Shown here one piece after another: positions 1-9,388 of a stretch of 64,000 nt of DNA; position 1 is the first letter of the stretch, and every line of letters begins with the position of its first letter. The stretch covers positions 62,001 to 126,000 of the forward strand of contig NZ_UTBG01000054.1 in NCBI RefSeq assembly GCF_900580675.1. The letters run 5' to 3'. This stretch comes from Pseudomonas viridiflava (GTDB lineage: Bacteria > Pseudomonadota > Gammaproteobacteria > Pseudomonadales > Pseudomonadaceae). The notes beneath the pieces are model-generated. The model saw only the letters and a program-made list of their open reading frames with translations, was not told the origin of the DNA and did no database searches. Both the position numbers and the translations under genes were made by a program.

Positions 1-2
1 GG

Positions 3-293
3 CGCATCGAAAAAGCCTACATGGACGCCCTGGCGATCCAATCCGAGGACGCCGGCATGCCCGACCCGGCCGCGATCCATGTCGCGCTGCAAGCCCTGGA
101 GCGCATCGCCGAAATGCTTGCCGGCCTGCCGGCCAAAGCCCGCGAGGCTTTCCTGCTGAGCCGTCTCGATGGGCTGACCTACAGCGAAATTGCCATAAGG
201 CTCGAGGTGTCTTCGAGCACCGTCAAAAACTATATTTCCAGCGCACTGGTGCATTGCTACCACAGCCTGCACCCGGCAGATCCGTTGGCATGA
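3..293 (+). CDS. FecI-type ECF sigma factor, C-terminal part (cut by window edge)
   Basis: The reading frame is open from the window edge to a TGA at 291-293, so only the last ~97 residues are present. They carry sigma-70 region 4: a helix around LPAKAREAFLLSRLDGLTY, then a helix-turn-helix (YSEIAIRLEVSSSTVKNYI) that would contact the -35 element. This pattern and the directly following fecR gene identify an iron-starvation ECF sigma factor of the FecI class, which normally activates a TonB-dependent siderophore receptor gene after a signal relayed by FecR. Its stop codon overlaps the fecR start (ATGA), so the two are translationally coupled. The N-terminal half lies outside the window. Confidence 0.88.
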   Translation, partial: RIEKAYMDALAIQSEDAGMPDPAAIHVALQALERIAEMLAGLPAKAREAFLLSRLDGLTYSEIAIRLEVSSSTVKNYISSALVHCYHSLHPADPLA

Positions 294-1222
294 ACTCAGA
301 ACACATCATCCAGCAGGCAGCGAATTGGCTGACACGCCTGCACGACGACGACGTCAGCGAGTCCGAGCGCCAGGCCTTCAACGCCTGGTGCCAGGCAGAC
401 CCGCGCCACGCGGTCGCCATCGAACGCATGCGCGGCTTGTGGGGCAGCTTCGACACGGTGCCCGCGCGGCCCGCACGCCTTGCCCTGAACCGCGCATTTG
501 CGCCGCGACGCCCACGCGCTGCCCAAGTGGTCGGCCTGCTCGGCGTCATGCTGTGCGGTTGGCTGGGCCTGGAGCACCTGCCCGTGTGGATGGCCGACCA
601 GCGTACCGGCGTCGGCGAACGCCTGCAGATCGCCCTCGAAGACGGCAGCCAGTTGCAGCTCAATAGCAACTCGGCGGTGGACGTGAAATTCGACGGCCAT
701 CAGCGAGTGATCGAGTTGCTCCAGGGTGAACTCTGGGTCGACGTGGCCAAGGATGCGCAACGGCCGTTCGTGGTGCGCACCGACCAGGGCACGGCGACTG
801 CCCTGGGCACGCGCTATCTGGTCAAGCGTGCGCCGGACGGGACCACCGTGGTCACGGTGATCGAGTCCAGCGTGGCGGTCAAAGGTGAAGCCAGCGAAGG
901 GGTCAAGGTCGCCGCCGGCCAGCGTTCGATCCTCGACCATGGCCACGCCCAAGCCCCCCAGGCCATTGGCGATAGCGACCCGGACGCCTGGACGCGCGGC
1001 CTGCTCAAGGTTGACGACCAACCGCTGAGTGACGTGCTGCAAACCCTGGCCAGCTACCGTCACGGCCTGGTGCGTTTCGACCCGCAAGCCCTGCAAAACC
1101 TCAGGGTGTCCGGCGTGTTCAAGCTCGATGACACGGCAGCGGCGCTCGCAGCCCTGGCGGATAACCTGCCGATCCAGGTGGAGTACTTCACCGACCTGCT
1201 GGTGGTGGTCAAGCCGCGCTAG
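290..1222 (+). CDS. FecR-type anti-sigma/sigma-regulator protein
   Basis: This 310-residue protein has the FecR layout: an N-terminal cytoplasmic DUF4880-like segment (NWLTRLHDDD...ERQAFNAW...HAVAIERM, residues ~8-45), one membrane span (VVGLLGVMLCGWLGLEHL, ~80-97), and a periplasmic FecR domain with the usual DGSQLQLNSNSAV and LGTRYLV motifs. A C-terminal part resembles the secretin/TonB short N-terminal fold. It would sense an occupied TonB-dependent receptor in the periplasm and control the preceding sigma factor. The ATG at 290 is chosen because it overlaps the fecI stop and begins at the conserved N-terminus; an in-frame upstream ATG at 254 lies inside fecI. No receptor gene follows: the next gene is convergent and the stop codons overlap. 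Confidence 0.9.
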   Translation: MNSEHIIQQAANWLTRLHDDDVSESERQAFNAWCQADPRHAVAIERMRGLWGSFDTVPARPARLALNRAFAPRRPRAAQVVGLLGVMLCGWLGLEHLPVWMADQRTGVGERLQIALEDGSQLQLNSNSAVDVKFDGHQRVIELLQGELWVDVAKDAQRPFVVRTDQGTATALGTRYLVKRAPDGTTVVTVIESSVAVKGEASEGVKVAAGQRSILDHGHAQAPQAIGDSDPDAWTRGLLKVDDQPLSDVLQTLASYRHGLVRFDPQALQNLRVSGVFKLDDTAAALAALADNLPIQVEYFTDLLVVVKPR

Positions 1223-3036
1223 CCTTCATGCTGGCGCAGGCGCTTGTACAAGGTATTGCGGCTCACTCCCAGCTCCCGAGCCAGGTGCGAGATATTCCCG
1301 CCCGCAGCCTTCAAGCGCTGGTTCAAATCGATACTGTCATCCAGGTACTCGTTGGCGGGCAGCGGCGCTGCCTGGTTCAAATCCACAAAAAAATCATCCG
1401 GCAGATGTTCTGCGCGAATCGGCTGTTCTTCGGCCATCGCCAGCGCGACCTGCAACACGCTGCTGACCTGGCGCAAATTGCCCGGCCACGGGTGCTGCTC
1501 GAACAGCGCCAGCACCTCGGCGCTGAGCCCTGCCCATTGGGTCGGCTCGCGGTGTTGCTGCCACAGTTGCTGGAACAGCGCCTGCTTGTCGGTACGCTCG
1601 CGCAGGGGCGGTAACTCAAGGGTCAGGCCGCCGATGCGGTAGTACAAATCCTCACGGAACCGCCCGGCCTGCACCCGTTCGCGCAACGCCCGGTTGGTGG
1701 CCGAGATGATCCGCAAATCCACCGGGAACAGCTCGCTGCTGCCTACGGGCTGCACGCACCGTTCCTGCAGCACCCGTAGCAGTCGCGCCTGGGTCGGCAG
1801 CGGCATATCACCGATTTCATCCAGAAACAGCGTGCCTTTGTCGGCCTTGCGGATCAGGCCGATGCTGCCTTTCTGATTAGCCCCGGTGAACGCGCCTTTT
1901 TCGTAGCCGAACAGCTCCGATTCCACCAGCTCCGCAGGAATTGCCGCACAGTTCACCGCGATCAAGGCCTGCCGGCTGCGCGAACTCGCCTGGTGCAAGG
2001 CTTTGACGAAGACTTCTTTGCCCACCCCGGTTTCACCGTGGATCAGCAGCGGGATGTCCTTCTCCAGCAGGCGTTCGGCCTGGCGCACGGCCTTTTCCAC
2101 GCGTACGTCGCCGAAGTGCAGGGTGTTCAGGCCAATTGTTGCCGGCTTTGGCGGCACGGCTGGGTTGAACACCCGCGCCTGCACCGGCGTCTGCTTCGGG
2201 CGTTTGAGTGAACACTGGAAGCGATTGCGTCCCGCCGCCTGCAGCGAAAACGGCAAGCCCTCCGGTTGGTTGAGCAACTCCAGCAGCGAAACTTTAAACA
2301 GACTGTCGATCATCACCCGCGACAAACTGATGCCCAGCAGGTTGTCGGCGCGGCGGTTGGCCGAGAGCACTTGGCCGCTTTCATCAAAGATGAGCAGGCC
2401 GGCCCACTGGCTGTCGAGGTTGCTTAACCCTGTGTTGAAGGTCAGTTGGAAGTGCTCGCCGCGAAACAGGTTGAGGATCAGCCGGTTTTCCACGGTCTGG
2501 CTCATCATCTTGACCATGCCCAAGGTGTGTGAGGGCGGCAGGTAGCTGTCGCTGGACACATCCAGCACCGCGATGATTTCGCGCTGGGCATCAAAGATCG
2601 GCGCCGCCGAACCGGTCATGAAACGGTTGGCCTTGAGGAAGTGTTCGTCATGCTCGATATGCACCGCCTGGGCACAGGCCAGCGCGGTGCCGATGGCATT
2701 GGTGCCGCTGGAGCGCTCCATCCAGCTGGCGCCCGCGCTGAAACCGCGGGCCAGCGTGGGTTCGATAAAACGCTGGGTGCCCCAACTGGTCAGCACCTGG
2801 CCCTGGTTGTCGGCCAGCATGATCAGGCAGTTGGAGTTGCTCAGGATGTTTTCGTAGTAGGGCAGCACTTCCTGATGGGTGGTCTGCACCAGGGAATGCT
2901 GGCTTTCGAGCAATTGGCTGATGCCTTCGGCCGGCAGTTGGTCGAAGCTGGGCGTGCTCTGGTGGTCCAGGCCGAAGGCGCGGCAGCGGCGCCAGGATTC
3001 CTGGATAAGGGTGTCGTGAGCCAAGGGTTCGGCCAT
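1219..3036 (-). CDS. AcoR/DhaR-type sigma-54-dependent activator
   Basis: This 605-residue enhancer-binding protein has a GAF-like sensor (~45-185), a PAS-like segment (~205-290), a sigma-54 AAA+ domain with Walker A GETGVGKE (~334-341), an intact GAFTGA loop (~381-386) and Walker B TLFLDEIGD, and a C-terminal Fis-type helix-turn-helix ending at LGVSRNTLYKRL. There is no receiver domain, so it is probably triggered by a small ligand bound to GAF/PAS, as in AcoR and DhaR. The ATG at 3036 has a GAAGG Shine-Dalgarno; a TTG at 3075 is possible but less likely. It is divergent from the ABC importer operon starting at 3388, which has a sigma-54 promoter, so it is probably that operon's activator (inference). 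Confidence 0.9.
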   Translation of the reverse strand: MAEPLAHDTLIQESWRRCRAFGLDHQSTPSFDQLPAEGISQLLESQHSLVQTTHQEVLPYYENILSNSNCLIMLADNQGQVLTSWGTQRFIEPTLARGFSAGASWMERSSGTNAIGTALACAQAVHIEHDEHFLKANRFMTGSAAPIFDAQREIIAVLDVSSDSYLPPSHTLGMVKMMSQTVENRLILNLFRGEHFQLTFNTGLSNLDSQWAGLLIFDESGQVLSANRRADNLLGISLSRVMIDSLFKVSLLELLNQPEGLPFSLQAAGRNRFQCSLKRPKQTPVQARVFNPAVPPKPATIGLNTLHFGDVRVEKAVRQAERLLEKDIPLLIHGETGVGKEVFVKALHQASSRSRQALIAVNCAAIPAELVESELFGYEKGAFTGANQKGSIGLIRKADKGTLFLDEIGDMPLPTQARLLRVLQERCVQPVGSSELFPVDLRIISATNRALRERVQAGRFREDLYYRIGGLTLELPPLRERTDKQALFQQLWQQHREPTQWAGLSAEVLALFEQHPWPGNLRQVSSVLQVALAMAEEQPIRAEHLPDDFFVDLNQAAPLPANEYLDDSIDLNQRLKAAGGNISHLARELGVSRNTLYKRLRQHEG

Positions 3037-3100
3037 GGGGCGACCTTCATTTTTATTGTTATTGGGCTTGCACAATCTACCTGAAGCACCGGTTCAAAAT

Positions 3101-3187
3101 GTGGGAGGGGGCTTGCCCCCGATAGCGGCGTGTCAGCCAGCACATCTGGTGCTGATCTACCGTCATCGGGGGCAAGCCCCCTCCCAC
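3101..3187. repeat. REPIN (inverted pair of REP sequences)
   Basis: GTGGGAGGGGGCTTGCC at the left end and its inverse complement at the right end flank a ~45-base centre. This is the commonest REP type in P. fluorescens-group genomes. It lies between the regulator gene and the activator-binding repeats of the importer operon. Confidence 0.9.
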
Positions 3188-3215
3188 ATTTGCCCTGTGT
3201 TGGTCATGAGAGTGT

Positions 3216-3284
3216 TGTTCAGAACTGTTCATTGTCAACCCCTGATCTGTTCAGTTGTTCAGTCCGATTGTTCACTCCCGAACA
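3216..3284 (+). promoter_or_regulatory. Cluster of TGTTC repeats: probable enhancer sites for the AcoR-like activator
   Basis: TGTTC begins at 3216, 3226, 3248, 3256 and 3269. The last copy pairs with GAACA to form TGTTC-N6-GAACA (3269-3284), and GTTCAGAAC (3217-3225) is a second palindrome. The cluster ends ~44 bases upstream of the -24 element, a normal distance for a sigma-54 upstream activating sequence. Assignment to the divergent activator is inferred from position. Confidence 0.65.
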
Positions 3285-3327
3285 TCAGTTTTACCCCATT
3301 TCCTTGCACATCAACTACTTGCCGTTT

Positions 3328-3343
3328 TGGCACGAAAATCGCT
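3328..3343 (+). promoter_or_regulatory. Sigma-54 (-24/-12) promoter of the importer operon
   Basis: TGGCACGAAAATCGCT matches the consensus TGGCACG-N4-TTGCW apart from one base, with GG and GC correctly spaced. It lies 44 bases upstream of the first importer ATG. The divergent gene encodes a sigma-54 activator, which strengthens the call. Confidence 0.8.
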
Positions 3344-3387
3344 CTGTCGATTGGCCAGATTCATTCCAATAATAAAAAGGTCGTGTC

Positions 3388-4482
3388 ATGTCATTGACCC
3401 TGGAAAATGTCTCCCGTGTTGTCGAAGGCCAAACCTGGATCGACGGCGCCAACCTGCGTTTCGAAGCCGGTTCCTTCAATGTTTTGCTCGGCCGCACGCT
3501 CTCCGGCAAGACCAGCCTGATGCGCCTGATGGCCGGCCTGGACAAGCCCGACAGCGGGCGAATCCTGATGAACGGCGTGGATGTCACGCAAAGGCCGGTG
3601 CGCCTGCGCAACGTGTCGATGGTCTATCAGCAGTTCATCAACTACCCGACCATGACCGTGTTCGAAAACATCGCCTCGCCGTTGCGCCAGGCCGGTGTGT
3701 CCAACGAGCTGATCCAGAGCAAAGTGCTGGAAACCGCGAAGATGCTGCGCATCGAGAAATTCCTCCAGCGCCACCCGCTGGAGCTGTCCGGGGGGCAGCA
3801 GCAACGCACGGCCATGGCCCGCGCGCTGGTGAAAGACGCCGAGCTGATCCTGTTCGATGAGCCGCTGGTCAACCTCGACTACAAACTGCGCGAAGAATTG
3901 CGTCAGGAAATGCGCGAGCTGTTCAAGGCGCGCCATACCATCGCCATCTACGCCACCACCGAACCCAACGAGGCCCTGGCCTTGGGCGGCACCACCACCA
4001 TTCTTCACGAGGGCCGGGTGATCCAGAGCGGCAAGGCGGCCGAGGTCTATCATCAGCCGCAGACCGTGCTGGCCGCCGAGCTGTTTTCCGAACCGCCGAT
4101 CAACCTGATGCCGGGGCGGATCAGCGGCAATGAAGTGAGTTTCGCGAATTTCGTGCACTTTCCGCTGAACGTTGACCTGCGCCCGATCGGTGAAGGCGAC
4201 TTCCGCTTTGGCGTGCGCCCCAGCCATATCAGCCTGGTGCCGAGCAACGACGACGACCTCGAACTGGCGGTGACCGTGGAAGTCGCCGAAATCAGCGGCT
4301 CGGAAACCTTCCTGCATGTGCGCAGCGAGCACTTCCTGCTGGTGCTGCATTTGCCGGGGGTGCACGAGTACGACGTCGACGCGCCGATCCGCGTGTATAT
4401 CCCCACCCATAAACTGTTTGTGTTCGATGGCCAGGGCCGTTTGGTCCAGGCCCCTGGGCGCCGTGTCGCGAGGGTTGCCTGA
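3388..4482 (+). CDS. ABC importer ATPase 1, GlpS-like (H-loop His missing)
   Basis: This 364-residue MalK-type nucleotide-binding subunit would power uptake of glycerol or a related polyol with its partner ATPase. It has Walker A GRTLSGKT (35-42), Q-loop VYQQF (~79-83), an intact signature LSGGQ (133-137), Walker B with D157/E158, and a C-terminal TOBE-like regulatory region. The H-loop is unusual: canonical VTHDQ reads ATTEP, so the switch histidine is Thr191. The next ATPase has the opposite defect, so the pair should have one good and one degenerate site. Its stop overlaps the next start by one base (TGATG). The name follows the rhizobial GlpSTPQV system, which also has two ATPases; the substrate is inferred. 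Confidence 0.85.
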   Translation: MSLTLENVSRVVEGQTWIDGANLRFEAGSFNVLLGRTLSGKTSLMRLMAGLDKPDSGRILMNGVDVTQRPVRLRNVSMVYQQFINYPTMTVFENIASPLRQAGVSNELIQSKVLETAKMLRIEKFLQRHPLELSGGQQQRTAMARALVKDAELILFDEPLVNLDYKLREELRQEMRELFKARHTIAIYATTEPNEALALGGTTTILHEGRVIQSGKAAEVYHQPQTVLAAELFSEPPINLMPGRISGNEVSFANFVHFPLNVDLRPIGEGDFRFGVRPSHISLVPSNDDDLELAVTVEVAEISGSETFLHVRSEHFLLVLHLPGVHEYDVDAPIRVYIPTHKLFVFDGQGRLVQAPGRRVARVA

Positions 4483-5579
4483 TGGCCGAGATCCATTTGC
4501 AGAACCTGGCGCATAGCTACAGCCCTACACCGACAGGGCCTGAAGACTACGCGATTCGGGAAATGAACCACGTATGGGAGCAGGGCGGGGCCTACGCCTT
4601 GCTCGGGCCTTCGGGCTGCGGCAAGTCGACCTTGCTGAACATCATCTCGGGCCTGCTCAGCCCCTCCGAAGGCCAAGTGCTGTTCGACCACAAAGTGGTG
4701 AACGAGCTGACCCCGGAGAAACGCAATATCGCCCAGGTGTTTCAGTTCCCGGTGGTGTACGACACCATGACCGTGTTCGATAACCTGGCGTTCCCGCTGC
4801 GAAACCAGGGCATGGCGGAAGCGAAAATTCACAGCAAGGTGCAGGAAATTGCCGAGGTCCTCGACCTGCAAAATCTGCTCAGCAAGAAAGCCCGCAACCT
4901 CACCGCCGACGAAAAACAGAAAGTCTCCATGGGCCGTGGCCTGGTGCGCGATGACGTCTCGGCGATCCTGTTCGACGAACCACTGACGGTGATCGACCCG
5001 CACCTGAAATGGAAACTGCGGCGCAAGCTCAAGCAGATCCACGAGCAGTTCAATATCACCATGGTCTACGTGACCCACGACCAGTTGGAGGCCTCGACCT
5101 TTGCCGACAAAATCGCCGTGATGTACGGCGGGCAGATCGTGCAATTCGGTACCCCGCGCGAGCTGTTCGAGCGGCCGAGCCACACCTTTGTCGGCTATTT
5201 CATCGGCAGCCCCGGGATGAACCTGATCGAAGTGCAGGCCGAGGCGGGCGGCGTGCGCTTTGCCGGAACCCACCTGCCATTGCCCGAAGCGCTGCTGCAA
5301 CGCATTGCCGGTACCGATTACAAGAAATTGCAGGTCGGCATTCGCCCGGAATTTATCCACGTGTGGGACGAGCCCAACCCTGACGCGCTGCAGGCCGATG
5401 TCACCCATCTGGAGGACCTCGGCACCTACAAGATCGTCACCCTCAACCTCGACGGCGCCACCCTCAAAGTGCGCCTGGCCGAAGACAAACCGGTGCCCGA
5501 AGGCAAGGCCTGTATCAGCTTCCCCGCGCAATGGCTGATGGTGTATGCCGACGATTACCTGCTGGAGGTGCTGCCATGA
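4482..5579 (+). CDS. ABC importer ATPase 2, GlpT-like (degenerate signature motif)
   Basis: This 365-residue MalK-type ATPase is the second nucleotide-binding subunit of the importer. Walker A GPSGCGKST (42-50), Q-loop VFQF, Walker B ILFDEP (D165/E166) and the H-loop YVTHDQ (His199) are intact. The ABC signature is LTADE (140-144) instead of LSGGQ. Together with the missing His in the first ATPase, this predicts an asymmetric heterodimer in which one ATP site is fully canonical. A C-terminal TOBE-type domain follows (GIRPEFIHV). The gene is coupled on both sides: a 1-base overlap with the preceding gene and ATGA with the following permease. Confidence 0.86.
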   Translation: MAEIHLQNLAHSYSPTPTGPEDYAIREMNHVWEQGGAYALLGPSGCGKSTLLNIISGLLSPSEGQVLFDHKVVNELTPEKRNIAQVFQFPVVYDTMTVFDNLAFPLRNQGMAEAKIHSKVQEIAEVLDLQNLLSKKARNLTADEKQKVSMGRGLVRDDVSAILFDEPLTVIDPHLKWKLRRKLKQIHEQFNITMVYVTHDQLEASTFADKIAVMYGGQIVQFGTPRELFERPSHTFVGYFIGSPGMNLIEVQAEAGGVRFAGTHLPLPEALLQRIAGTDYKKLQVGIRPEFIHVWDEPNPDALQADVTHLEDLGTYKIVTLNLDGATLKVRLAEDKPVPEGKACISFPAQWLMVYADDYLLEVLP

Positions 5580-6442
5580 ACAAGGTGCAGAACAACAAGG
5601 CCTGGTGGCTGGTGTTACCGGTGTTCCTGCTGGTGGCGTTCAGTGCGGTGATCCCGATGATGACCGTGGTCAACTACTCGGTGCAGGACATCTTCGACCA
5701 GTCCAGCCGCTACTTCGTCGGCGCCGACTGGTACAAACAGGTGCTGCTCGACCCGCGCCTGCACGACTCGTTGCTGCGCCAGTTCATCTACTCGGCCTGC
5801 GTGCTGCTGATCGAAATTCCGCTGGGCATCGCCATCGCCCTGACCATGCCAACCAAGGGCCGCTGGTCGTCGCTGGTGCTGATTATCCTCGCGATTCCGC
5901 TGCTGATTCCCTGGAACGTGGTGGGCACCATTTGGCAGATTTTCGGCCGCGCCGATATTGGCTTGCTGGGTTACAGCCTGAATGCCCTGGGCATCAGCTA
6001 CAACTACGCAGCCAACACGGCAGACGCCTGGGTCACGGTGCTGGTGATGGACGTGTGGCACTGGACGTCACTGGTGGCGTTGTTGTGCTACTCCGGGCTG
6101 CGGGCGATTCCGGATGTGTACTACCAGGCCGCGCGGATTGATCGCGCGTCTGCCTGGGCGGTTTTCCGACATATCCAGTTGCCGAAGATGAAAAGCGTGC
6201 TGCTGATCGCCGTGATGCTGCGCTTCATGGACAGTTTCATGATCTACACCGAGCCTTTCGTGCTGACAGGCGGCGGGCCGGGTAACGCCACCACCTTCCT
6301 CAGCCAGACGTTGACCCAGATGGCTGTAGGCCAATTCGACCTGGGCCCGGCGGCGGCGTTTTCCCTGGTGTACTTCCTGATCATCCTGTTGGTGTCCTGG
6401 CTGTTCTACACCGCCATGACCCACTCCGACGCCAACCGCTGA
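5576..6442 (+). CDS. ABC importer permease 1, GlpP-like (MalF-type)
   Basis: This 288-residue inner-membrane permease has about six hydrophobic spans, starting with WWLVLPVFLLVAFSAVIPMM. The MalF/UgpA-type EAA loop is seen as YYQAARIDRASAWAVFRHIQLP (~180-201), which would dock onto an ATPase. The ATG at 5576 overlaps the preceding stop (ATGA); an earlier in-frame ATG at 5531 lies within the ATPase gene. It should form the transmembrane channel with the next gene product. Confidence 0.9.
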   Translation: MNKVQNNKAWWLVLPVFLLVAFSAVIPMMTVVNYSVQDIFDQSSRYFVGADWYKQVLLDPRLHDSLLRQFIYSACVLLIEIPLGIAIALTMPTKGRWSSLVLIILAIPLLIPWNVVGTIWQIFGRADIGLLGYSLNALGISYNYAANTADAWVTVLVMDVWHWTSLVALLCYSGLRAIPDVYYQAARIDRASAWAVFRHIQLPKMKSVLLIAVMLRFMDSFMIYTEPFVLTGGGPGNATTFLSQTLTQMAVGQFDLGPAAAFSLVYFLIILLVSWLFYTAMTHSDANR

Positions 6443-6452
6443 GGCCGCCAAC

Positions 6453-7253
<801 letters not shown>

Positions 7254-7260
7254 GGAGTCG

Positions 7261-7536
7261 ATGATGGAATGGATGGCCTGGACCACCCCCACAGCCCTGT
7301 TCTTTGGCGGCATTGCCCTGATTCTGGCGGGCATGACCACCTGGGAGCTGCGCTCGCCGAGCATCCCTCGGCGCGGTTTGTTGCCGATCAGCACCACCCG
7401 TGGTGATCGCTTGTTTATCGGACTTCTCGGAAGCGCCTACCTGCACCTGCTGGTGATCGGCGTAACCGACTGGAGCATCTGGGTGGCGTCCGCGCTGTCC
7501 CTGGTATGGCTGTTGAGTGTGATGCGTTGGGGCTAG
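7261..7536 (+). CDS. DUF2160 small membrane protein of the importer operon
   Basis: This ~91-residue protein has three hydrophobic segments (TALFFGGIALILAGM, LFIGLLGSAYLHLLVIG, IWVASALSLVWLLSV). DUF2160 proteins typically sit between the permease and binding-protein genes of GlpSTPQV-type importers; their function is unknown and they may be accessory to the permease. A GAGGAG ribosome site precedes a double ATG (7261 and 7264), so either could be the start. Confidence 0.82.
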   Translation: MMEWMAWTTPTALFFGGIALILAGMTTWELRSPSIPRRGLLPISTTRGDRLFIGLLGSAYLHLLVIGVTDWSIWVASALSLVWLLSVMRWG

Positions 7537-7569
7537 TGCTCCGTGTGAATAAACAACCTGGAGGTCTCT

Positions 7570-9312
7570 ATGTTGAATAAAAACAATAAGCTGCGACATA
7601 GCATTTCATTGGCCGCCGTCATGGCCCTCAGCGGTTTGAGCGTCACGGCCTGGGCCGATGCGTATGAAGATGCGGCGAAAAAATGGATCGGCAGCGAATT
7701 CAAACCGTCCACCCTCACGGCCGAGCAGCAGCTTGAGGAACTCAAGTGGTTTATCAAGGCCGCCGAACCGTTCCGTGGGATGAAGATCAATGTGGTGTCG
7801 GAAACCCTCACCACCCACGAGTACGAGTCCAAGGTGCTGGCCAAGGCCTTCAGCGAAATCACCGGCATCAAGCTGACCCACGACCTGCTGCAGGAAGGCG
7901 ACGTGGTGGAGAAGCTGCAAACCCAGATGCAATCCGACAAGAATATCTATGACGGCTGGGTCAACGATTCCGACTTGATCGGTACGCACTTTCGCTATGG
8001 CAAGACCGAATCGATCACCGACTTGATGGCCAACGAAGGCAAGAACTTCACCTCGCCGACCCTGGATATCAAAGACTTTATCGGTATCTCGTTCACCACC
8101 GCGCCGGACGGCAAGATCTACCAGTTGCCCGACCAGCAGTTCGCCAACCTCTACTGGTTCCGCGCCGACTGGTTCGAGCGCCCGGAGCTGAAAGCCAAGT
8201 TCAAGGAAAAGTACGGCTACGAGCTCGGCGTGCCGGTGAACTGGTCGGCCTATGAAGACATCGCCAAGTTTTTCAGCGAAGACGTCAAGGAAATCGACGG
8301 CAAGCGCGTGTATGGGCACATGGACTACGGCAAGAAAGACCCGTCCCTGGGCTGGCGCTTTACCGATGCATGGTTCTCCATGGCCGGCGGCGGCGACAAG
8401 GGCCTGCCCAACGGCTTGCCGGTGGACGAGTGGGGCATTCGCGTGGAGGACTGCCACCCGGTCGGCTCCAGCGTGACCCGTGGCGGCGACACCAACGGCC
8501 CGGCCGCGGTGTACGCCACGCAGAAATACGTGGACTGGATGAAAGCCTACGCGCCACCGGAAGCGGCGGGCATGACCTTCTCCGAATCCGGCCCGGTGCC
8601 GTCCCAGGGCAACATCGCCCAGCAGATCTTCTGGTACACCGCGTTTACCGCCGACATGGTCAAGCCGGGCCTGCCGGTGGTGAACGCCGACGGTACGCCG
8701 AAGTGGCGCATGGCGCCGTCGCCTGTAGGCCCGTACTGGGAAAAGGGCATGAAGAAGGGCTATCAGGACGTAGGCTCCTGGACCTTCCTCAAGTCCACCC
8801 CGGAGAAACAGAAACTCGCGGCCTGGCTCTATGCGCAGTTCGTGACCTCGAAAACCGTCTCGCTGAAGAAAACCATCGTCGGCCTGACGCCGATTCGTGA
8901 GTCGGATATCAACTCGCAAGCCATGACCGACATGGCGCCGAAACTCGGTGGCCTGGTGGAGTTCTATCGCAGCCCGGCGCGGACCGAATGGTCGCCGACC
9001 GGCACCAACGTGCCCGACTACCCACGCCTGGCGCAACTGTGGTGGAGCAACATCGCCTCCGCCGCCAGCGGCGAGAAGACCCCGCAACAGGCGCTCGACA
9101 ACCTGGCCAAGGAGCAGGACGCGATCATGACGCGCCTGGAACGCTCCAAGGTGCAACCGGTCTGCGGCCCGAAAATGAACCCGGAGCGTGACGCGCAATA
9201 CTGGTTCGACCAGCCCGGCGCGCCGAAGCCGAAACTGGCCAACGAAAAACCGAAAGGCGAAACCGTGGGCTACAACGACTTGCTCAAGCAGTGGGAGGCG
9301 GCACGCAAGTAA
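7570..9312 (+). CDS. Periplasmic binding protein of the importer, GlpV-like
   Basis: This 580-residue extracellular solute-binding protein has a Sec signal peptide (MLNKNNKLRHSIS-LAAVMALSGLSVTAWA, cleavage after ~residue 29). It is much longer than ordinary sugar-binding proteins (~400-430), as is typical of the GlpV subgroup. It would capture glycerol or a related polyol in the periplasm and deliver it to the two permeases. GGAGG precedes the ATG. It is the last gene of the operon and is followed by a short inverted repeat. The substrate rests on operon similarity to the rhizobial glycerol system, not on visible ligand residues. Confidence 0.85.
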   Translation: MLNKNNKLRHSISLAAVMALSGLSVTAWADAYEDAAKKWIGSEFKPSTLTAEQQLEELKWFIKAAEPFRGMKINVVSETLTTHEYESKVLAKAFSEITGIKLTHDLLQEGDVVEKLQTQMQSDKNIYDGWVNDSDLIGTHFRYGKTESITDLMANEGKNFTSPTLDIKDFIGISFTTAPDGKIYQLPDQQFANLYWFRADWFERPELKAKFKEKYGYELGVPVNWSAYEDIAKFFSEDVKEIDGKRVYGHMDYGKKDPSLGWRFTDAWFSMAGGGDKGLPNGLPVDEWGIRVEDCHPVGSSVTRGGDTNGPAAVYATQKYVDWMKAYAPPEAAGMTFSESGPVPSQGNIAQQIFWYTAFTADMVKPGLPVVNADGTPKWRMAPSPVGPYWEKGMKKGYQDVGSWTFLKSTPEKQKLAAWLYAQFVTSKTVSLKKTIVGLTPIRESDINSQAMTDMAPKLGGLVEFYRSPARTEWSPTGTNVPDYPRLAQLWWSNIASAASGEKTPQQALDNLAKEQDAIMTRLERSKVQPVCGPKMNPERDAQYWFDQPGAPKPKLANEKPKGETVGYNDLLKQWEAARK

Positions 9313-9332
9313 TCATCGCAGGGCAGTAAAAA

Positions 9333-9359
9333 TGTGGGAGGGGGCAAGCCCCTTCCACA
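9333..9359. repeat. Single REP hairpin after the importer operon
   Basis: TGTGGGAGGGGGCAAGCCCC followed by TTCCACA folds back on itself. It is a solitary REP unit at the 3' end of the operon and may protect or terminate the transcript. The following gene is convergent. Confidence 0.7.
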
Positions 9360-9388
9360 TTTAGATCTTCATGCCTCAAAGCAAGTGT

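Noticed and set aside
3101..3187. REPIN palindromes as CRISPR repeats
   Set aside because: They occur as single inverted pairs scattered between genes, without regular direct repeats and spacers or cas genes.
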